Origin: Paraspadella gotoi
Lineage: Eukaryota; Chaetognatha
Direction: 5' to 3'
Assembly: GCA_051294375.1 (NCBI GenBank)
Contig: CM119264.1
Location: 22,076,709 to 22,140,708, forward strand
DNA length: 64,000 nt
The position numbers were made by a program, and so were the translations under genes. The notes under the pieces were generated by a model. It had not been told where the DNA came from. It saw nothing but the letters and a program-made list of their open reading frames with translations, and made no database searches. Position 1 is the stretch's first letter, and the number at the start of each line of letters is the position of its first letter. This document shows, piece after piece, positions 58,632 through 64,000 of this stretch.

Positions 58632-58652
58632 TTTGCAATCCAATTCTGACAC
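58632..58652 (-). CDS. 3' end of the preceding Ly6-like exon, truncated by a gap
   Basis: Reading the minus strand out of the 543-N gap, VSELDCK is followed by a consensus donor (AAA|GTGAGT). The exon ends in phase 0, which matches the phase-0 start of the exon at 57,517, giving a 1,114-bp intron. The joined text has DCK then DTCP, consistent with the middle cysteines of a Ly6 domain. The rest of the exon, with the first cysteines, must lie in the gap. Confidence 0.42.
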
Positions 58653-59195
58653 NNNNNNNNNNNNNNNNNNNNNNNNNNNNNNNNNNNNNNNNNNNNNNNN
58701 NNNNNNNNNNNNNNNNNNNNNNNNNNNNNNNNNNNNNNNNNNNNNNNNNNNNNNNNNNNNNNNNNNNNNNNNNNNNNNNNNNNNNNNNNNNNNNNNNNNN
58801 NNNNNNNNNNNNNNNNNNNNNNNNNNNNNNNNNNNNNNNNNNNNNNNNNNNNNNNNNNNNNNNNNNNNNNNNNNNNNNNNNNNNNNNNNNNNNNNNNNNN
58901 NNNNNNNNNNNNNNNNNNNNNNNNNNNNNNNNNNNNNNNNNNNNNNNNNNNNNNNNNNNNNNNNNNNNNNNNNNNNNNNNNNNNNNNNNNNNNNNNNNNN
59001 NNNNNNNNNNNNNNNNNNNNNNNNNNNNNNNNNNNNNNNNNNNNNNNNNNNNNNNNNNNNNNNNNNNNNNNNNNNNNNNNNNNNNNNNNNNNNNNNNNNN
59101 NNNNNNNNNNNNNNNNNNNNNNNNNNNNNNNNNNNNNNNNNNNNNNNNNNNNNNNNNNNNNNNNNNNNNNNNNNNNNNNNNNNNNNNNNNNNNNN
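58653..59195. other. Assembly gap (543 N) next to (GA)n
   Basis: The largest gap in the window. Its right edge is GA repeat, and its left edge cuts a probable exon of the Ly6-like gene. Confidence 1.
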
Positions 59196-59730
59196 AGAGA
59201 GAGAGAGAGAGAGAGAGAGAGAGTGCGTGGTAGCGTGTGAGCACGAGACAGGCGTTCTCGCGCCACTTGGCTGCGATTTCTCACCCATCATATTTCCCGG
59301 TTTCCGACTCGTTGCGCCGATTCCATTTTCGTCGCTTATCCTCACTCTACCCTAACCCGCCCAATCCCACTCACTTACCCTGAGCTCTAACAGCCCTATC
59401 AGCCCTTACCGAAACCCGCTCGTTTCTCGACGTCTCAATTCTAACCCGGGAATTTCATAGCCGATGAAAAATGAGAGAGAGAGATAGCGAGAGAGAGAGA
59501 GATAGGGAAAGAGAAAGAGAGAGAGGGGATATTTTTTACCCCAGTTTTTCAAGTGATCTATTTTTATCATTGTTCCTTAGCGTTCTCTGCTTTGCCGATT
59601 TATTTTTAGACAAAGGAAAAAGAAGGTAAAAAAAAACTAAGTAAAAAATATACTAAAAGTAAAAATAATAAAAAAGAGAGAGAGAGAAAAAAAGGAAAAT
59701 AAAGGACAGAAAAAGAAAGATAAAGGGAAG

Positions 59731-59790
<60 letters not shown>

Positions 59791-60376
59791 TATAACAGTT
59801 TCACCCGGAATGAGAAAAAGAAAGTGTTATTGTCCCAACGGGAGACGTTGAAGAAAGAAGAAGATCATCATCTTGATGAAGAAAATTATGAACTCGATGA
59901 CGACAATAGACGGAGCAGATTTTACTTTGAAAAACGAAGTCCATGATTGATTATTTAACATTATTTCAATTAACTTTGCTTTCTACTTAAAATATTCGAA
60001 TACAATTTAACAAACCTAAAAGATCTCTAGCAAGCGGAGTTTCTATTTTACATATTCATTGAAAATCATACGTGAAAAAATTCAATAATTCACGATTTTA
60101 TTCACTCGGTCTCACCGGTTTGTCGTTGTCGAAACACTTGAGCGAAACTGCGAACCCAAGCCACGTTATCGTCAACAATAACAAAAATAATCCGTGGATG
60201 ATTTTCGAGGGACGAAAAGCGATCATTCTTGGTTGTTGTTGTCCAACTTACTATTCTGAGCGAGAAAGAAAAATCGGGAGGAAAAACAGAATTGTGAAAT
60301 GTTTTTCGCGTGAATCCTTTGGGTTTCACGACAAGCCTTTTCCTGTCTTTCTTGTCTTCCTTCGTTCTTGACGCAG
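59196..60376. other. Non-coding stretch with (GA)n tracts
   Basis: GA tracts at 59,196-59,222, 59,470-59,528 and 59,733-59,790; C-rich strand-biased sequence at 59,340-59,440. No gene seen. Confidence 0.5.
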
Positions 60377-60502
60377 CCGGTTCCACCACCACGAACCACC
60401 TCTACCACCACCATTCGAGCCTCTTTCTACCCACTATTACAATCTGTCCACCTCCACAAACATTTCCTGCCCGTCGTCAGTTGAAGGACCATTCATTAAA
60501 AG
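60377..60502 (+). CDS. Candidate 126-nt internal exon, frame uncertain
   Basis: Acceptor TTCGTTCTTGACGCAG and donor AAAAG|GTAAGA both fit consensus. The length is a multiple of three, so phase is conserved across it. Two frames are fully open. Phase 1 gives AGSTTTNHLYHHHSS and onward. Phase 2 gives RFHHHEPPLPPPFEPLSTHY followed by two N-glycosylation-type sites (NLS, NIS) and a Cys. Phase 1 fits the exon at 16.9 kb directly. No domain is recognised. Confidence 0.38.
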
Positions 60503-61539
60503 GTAAGAGGAAATTTCGAGAAAAAAAAATCAAAAAATCTAAATTGACTTACCAAACAAAAATAATTAATCGGTCGTCCTTCTTTCAATCGTATTTCCTT
60601 CGAAGAATTTAAGAATCAGGATCTTTTTAAAACTTTTGCTTGTATTTCAGATTTCTTATGCATTAATTTCCCGCTCGATAAAAAGTTTTTTTTGTGTTAA
60701 AAATAGATTCATATTTGTCAGATTTGCTTTTCTTCTGAAATCGACAGTTTAATCAGCGTGGATGTTTGTCCGGAAATATTTGCTCGAATCACTCTCGGCG
60801 AAAAAGTCTCAGTTTACAATCGGTTGACAGCTGCCGTCAGAGTGAACGTTATCTACTGACCGATCGGTAAATACGCAGCCGGAAAATATTATTTGTTTAG
60901 TTTAATTGTTTTATCGTAAAAAATCTTTTTTTTTCCAACAAAATGCAAATCAAGTTTTACAGCAGAAGAAAACAAAAGCGTCAAATACAAACGCGAAGAA
61001 TATTTCATTAATCTTTTTTATTCTTTATTTTTTCGTTTTTTTTTTTGCTGACTGCATCGGATCCCTTCTTCTTCTTAATTTCTCCCTTATCCTTTCCTCG
61101 TCTTCTTCTTTTTCTTCTTCTTCATCTGCCCTCCACCGCCCACCCCCCTCACTTTTCCTAAACGGCTTAAATGGCCGAAACTTCTCCGCAAATCCCCCTC
61201 GCCGCCCACTCTCTCCATCACTGTCAACAATTTCTTGCAACTCGGACCGAATTTATTCCCGCGCGAAACAAACCTGCCTCGGAAAAAAAAACTGCGGTCT
61301 TCGGCTTCTGCGCTTCGGCCGCCGCCGCCGTGGCCGCCGCCGCCGATCTCTCCGCCGCTGCAAAAACAACGCCGAAAAACATCTCCTCTTTCTATACAAC
61401 CTGGACTTTCTCTTCCTTTCTCCTTTCCGCGACTTAAAACTCCACTTTTTTCTTATTAATTATTTCTTTATTTGACTTTGCTTCCTTACTTCACCATCTG
61501 CCTCTCTTTGTCACGTCTCTACCATACTTTTTTTATTTG
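60503..61539. other. Unassigned stretch with a GCC-rich patch
   Basis: An ORF from the ATG at 61,171 (88 codons) crosses a GCC-rich patch (61,318-61,362) and reads poly-Ala there. Another frame is open too, reading Pro-rich. No domain; no gene called. Confidence 0.4.
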
Positions 61540-62326
61540 GCCTCTTCTTCTAACTACATTCTATCCTTTCCACTGTTCTTCCTCTCTCTGTTTAAATCCT
61601 CTATTTCCTTTCGTGTTTTCCTTCTCTTCACTTTGTCCCTCTCTTCCTTGTCTCAACTCTATCACTCCCTCTCCGAATGTTACGCCGCCTCTGGGTCCTC
61701 CTTGTTTTCGTCGCCATCGTCGTCATCGTCGTCGTCATCTTTGTCGTCGTGCGTTCCCATTATCGTCGCGACCATAATCGCATTTTGTTTTGTTCCGCTT
61801 TTTTTTTTCTGTTGTTGTTGTCGTCTTCCTTTCCCGCCGTTTTCTTTTTATCTCTCTATCACTCGAATTTTCCCGCCATATTTTTCTCATCTTTTACCTG
61901 TCGTTTCGTTCTCTTGCTCGTTTCTCCATTTCATTTTTCTAAAATCTTTTTTTGCTTCCCTTTTCTTCGTCCCTCTCCGCTTCTTTTCTTTTTCCTCTAT
62001 TCCTCTCTAATCTCCATTCATGCCTTTCCCTTCTCTCCAATCAATTATTTCCCCCTTAAATTACTTCCTCCTGCCTCCTTCATTTTTATTTTCTTCTTCC
62101 CTTTTCTTTCCTCTCTTTTCCCACATTTCTTTTCTACCGTTTAATTTTTTCCTTCACTCGCCTTCACTTTCTCCCAACTTCTTTCCTCTCCTCCCCATTT
62201 CCTCGTCTTCTCTTCCTTACCCCCTTTCCCCCTCTATCTCCTCCTTCTATCTCCACCCACTCTCCCCCTTTTTCCCCTCTCCTCCCCATTTCCTCCCACC
62301 CACCTCCGTCCCTTCCCCCACCGCAG
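61540..62326 (+). repeat. Pyrimidine-rich tract ending in a splice acceptor
   Basis: Strong C/T bias for nearly 800 bp, almost pure from about 61,960, ending in CCTTCCCCCACCGCAG. The layout mirrors the tract before the exon at 16,898. Long Ser/Phe/Pro frames through it are spurious. Confidence 0.8.
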
Positions 62327-62361
62327 CATTCCTCGTTGCCATCCAAGGCATCCATCACGAG
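62327..62361 (+). CDS. Candidate 35-nt micro-exon
   Basis: Bounded by the acceptor above and a consensus donor (CACGAG|GTGAGTCG). Phase 1 reads AFLVAIQGIHHE and leaves in phase 0; phase 2 reads SIPRCHPRHPSR after the exon at 60,377. The splice sites are excellent but the exon is too short to judge by content. Confidence 0.35.
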
Positions 62362-62374
62362 GTGAGTCGAGGTT

Positions 62375-62640
62375 CAGGCTTCGAGTTAATGACTGCGGGT
62401 AAGGAGCGGGTAAGGAGCGCGAAATCGTCCCTGACGCGTGCGTCCGTGCCCGCCGTGGCGGCGGCGGCTGCGGGGCGCGGGGCGGGGGCGTGCCGTCCGT
62501 GTTGGCGCGAGGGCTGAGGGCCGCGGTCGTGGAGGGAGGAAAAGAGGCCTGTCCGGCGCCGCTGCGTGCACTGCGTGCGAAAGAGCGCGCGCGACGGCTA
62601 CGGGGGCGTGGCACACGCGAGGAGACGTTTGAGGCTAATC
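62375..62640. promoter_or_regulatory. CpG-rich segment with GC-box-like motifs
   Basis: About 265 bp of very high GC with many CpG and a GGGGCGGGGG motif, unlike its AT-rich surroundings. It could be a TATA-less promoter, for instance for the minus-strand Ly6-like gene that needs a 5' end to the right of 59.2 kb. No transcript start can be read from sequence. Confidence 0.3.
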
Positions 62641-63269
62641 ATTCGAGCCGAGGTACAGGGATGTCCGGTTAAAGCTAGAAAAAACATCTAAATATAGGGG
62701 TAAGAAGAAGGTTACAAGAGAATAAAGACGGAAAACTTTTACTTCGTTCATGGACGCAAATTACCGTCTCATCCTCTTCTGAAAAATACCTGAGCAAATG
62801 TTTCATGCATGACCTTTGAGTGGGCGTCTAAGGAAACCTTGCGAAATGAGACTCTGGATTTCTATTGAGGTGGCATTAAGTCTAGCCGCCTTAGTTTATT
62901 CATTTATTTTTAATTTAGAATATATTAAATTAGATTTAAATAACGTTGTAAAGTATTTTTTGGAGTCGAGGTCACAACTTTTAATTTTTTCAAAGTAAAT
63001 GAAGAATTAGAAAATCAGTAAAAAGTTAGTTGGTATGTATGAAACTAAGTTTCGTTTATGAGTTCAGATACACTCGTTGGAAATATGGATCGGCGAGTCC
63101 GAAGATTTAAAGAAAGATCCTTAAAATGAGGATAACTGGATAACTGAAAAGTAATTGGATGTTAAGACTTAAAATTAAGACGTCTACGTCTACATCACGA
63201 GTTGCATCAAGGTAATCGATAGAATAATAACACCGGTCGACCGATCGTCCGAAGATGTCAACAACGAAC
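62641..63269. other. AT-rich non-coding stretch
   Basis: Contains a short Met-initiated hydrophobic run (ATG at 62,847 on +), without splice or frame support. Confidence 0.45.
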
Positions 63270-63610
63270 TCGCAGTCCGTCGCTTCTGCGGCGCTAAAGA
63301 GGAAGCGCGAGTAATTGATTTGCGAGCGCGAAGCGGCGCGGGTGGGCGCCGGAATCGCGTTGGCCGGCGATGGGACCGCGGCGCCGCCGCCGCTGCGGCC
63401 GAGAGCGTGGACAGGTGTTTTAGTGAGAGACAAGGGGATCGTGGATGCGCAATCATTGGCGAAAGGTGATTTGTATGCCGCGCGTATCGGATCGCGGGCG
63501 GTGGGCGGCCCAATCTGTCGTCGGGGATCGAAAAGGATTGGGAGAACGGAGAATAAAGAGGGAAGAATTGGAGAATGGCGGCTGGGGCGAGCGCGGATGA
63601 TTTTAATCGA
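63270..63610. promoter_or_regulatory. CpG-rich segment, possible promoter or 5' exon
   Basis: GC-rich DNA with many CpG; both strands are open for over 100 codons because of composition. On the minus strand a pyrimidine-rich run ends in CGACGACAG near 63,521, a possible acceptor. The following text has no recognisable domain. Confidence 0.28.
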
Positions 63611-64000
63611 GCGAGACGAAAACTGCGAGAGATTCAAAGGGGGGCACAGTGATCCAAAAGAATATTAAAACTTGATAAAAGCCACTTGAACATACGGCAT
63701 AAATACATATTCAGTCCTATTCATAGTAATGGTACAAAGTCTTAAGTAAATAAACAGTTCCAAAAATTATTCTTTCTCAATTTATAAGCAAATCTTTATT
63801 TCGGGTGAGTCTTGAGAGGTTTGTTCACCCAAACTCATAGAATTTCAGCCGATTTCAATCAACTAGATTTAGTTCCTATGATACATCTTCTCACTAATCA
63901 GTTATTAATTAAATCTCATCCGTAATTGTCCGACCTTTTGAGAAATTAAATGCTTTTCATTCAAAAAAATGTAAAAAAGAATTCGATGTTCTTCAGAAAT
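63611..64000. other. AT-rich non-coding end of window
   Basis: Nothing recognised. Confidence 0.5.

Overview
The window is non-prokaryotic, gene-poor, repeat-rich nuclear DNA from an animal. The evidence is spliced-looking exons with pyrimidine-tract acceptors and GTRAGT donors, (GA)n/(CT)n microsatellites on a massive scale, trinucleotide (GAC/GTC) and tetranucleotide (AAAG/CTTT) arrays, a tRNA-derived SINE-like element, and no operon-like dense coding. An arthropod, perhaps a crustacean, would fit the repeat load and the gene families, but nothing in the sequence proves it. Most long open frames are pyrimidine or purine repeats read as Ser-Leu or Arg-Glu strings and are not genes. Seventeen runs of N (five of exactly 25 bases, two of exactly 10) show a scaffolded, partly gap-filled assembly.

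Layout. 1-16.2 kb: repeats, gaps, a large inverted duplication (3.08-4.66 kb), an 88-bp near-perfect palindrome (2,508-2,595) and a direct duplication across a gap (5.93-6.60 kb); no convincing gene. 16.2-17.5 kb: a 700-bp pyrimidine tract ending in a splice acceptor, then a 570-bp exon (16,898-17,467, phase 1/1) whose cysteine pattern suggests a GAS1/GDNF-receptor-type domain. 17.5-38.2 kb: intron or intergenic DNA with many microsatellites, a SINE-like element (34.8-35.0 kb), a cluster of forkhead-type GTAAACA motifs (27.6-27.8 kb) and a hammerhead-like motif (17.85 kb). 38.26-58.22 kb: one locus of about 8.6 kb present as copy A, a partial copy B and copy C; the copies differ mainly by single-base indels but share a patch of exact identity, which points to assembly duplication more than to a recent real duplication. 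58.2-64 kb: more candidate exons on the + strand (60,377-60,502; 62,327-62,361) and CpG-rich segments.

Genes. The best-supported coding sequence is on the minus strand: the last exon of a Ly6/uPAR (three-finger) GPI-anchored protein at 57,254-57,517, with a phase-matched upstream exon end at 58,632-58,652 that runs into a 543-bp gap. Copy A holds a frame-broken version of the same exon. On the + strand the GAS1-like exon and several smaller candidates (56,719-56,783; 60,377-60,502; 62,327-62,361) could belong to one long gene with tens-of-kilobase introns, in which case the Ly6-like gene lies antisense inside it. That connection is inferred from splice phases only. I found no transposase or reverse transcriptase ORF, no convincing canonical tRNA or rRNA gene, no CRISPR array, and nothing I could call a new biological system.
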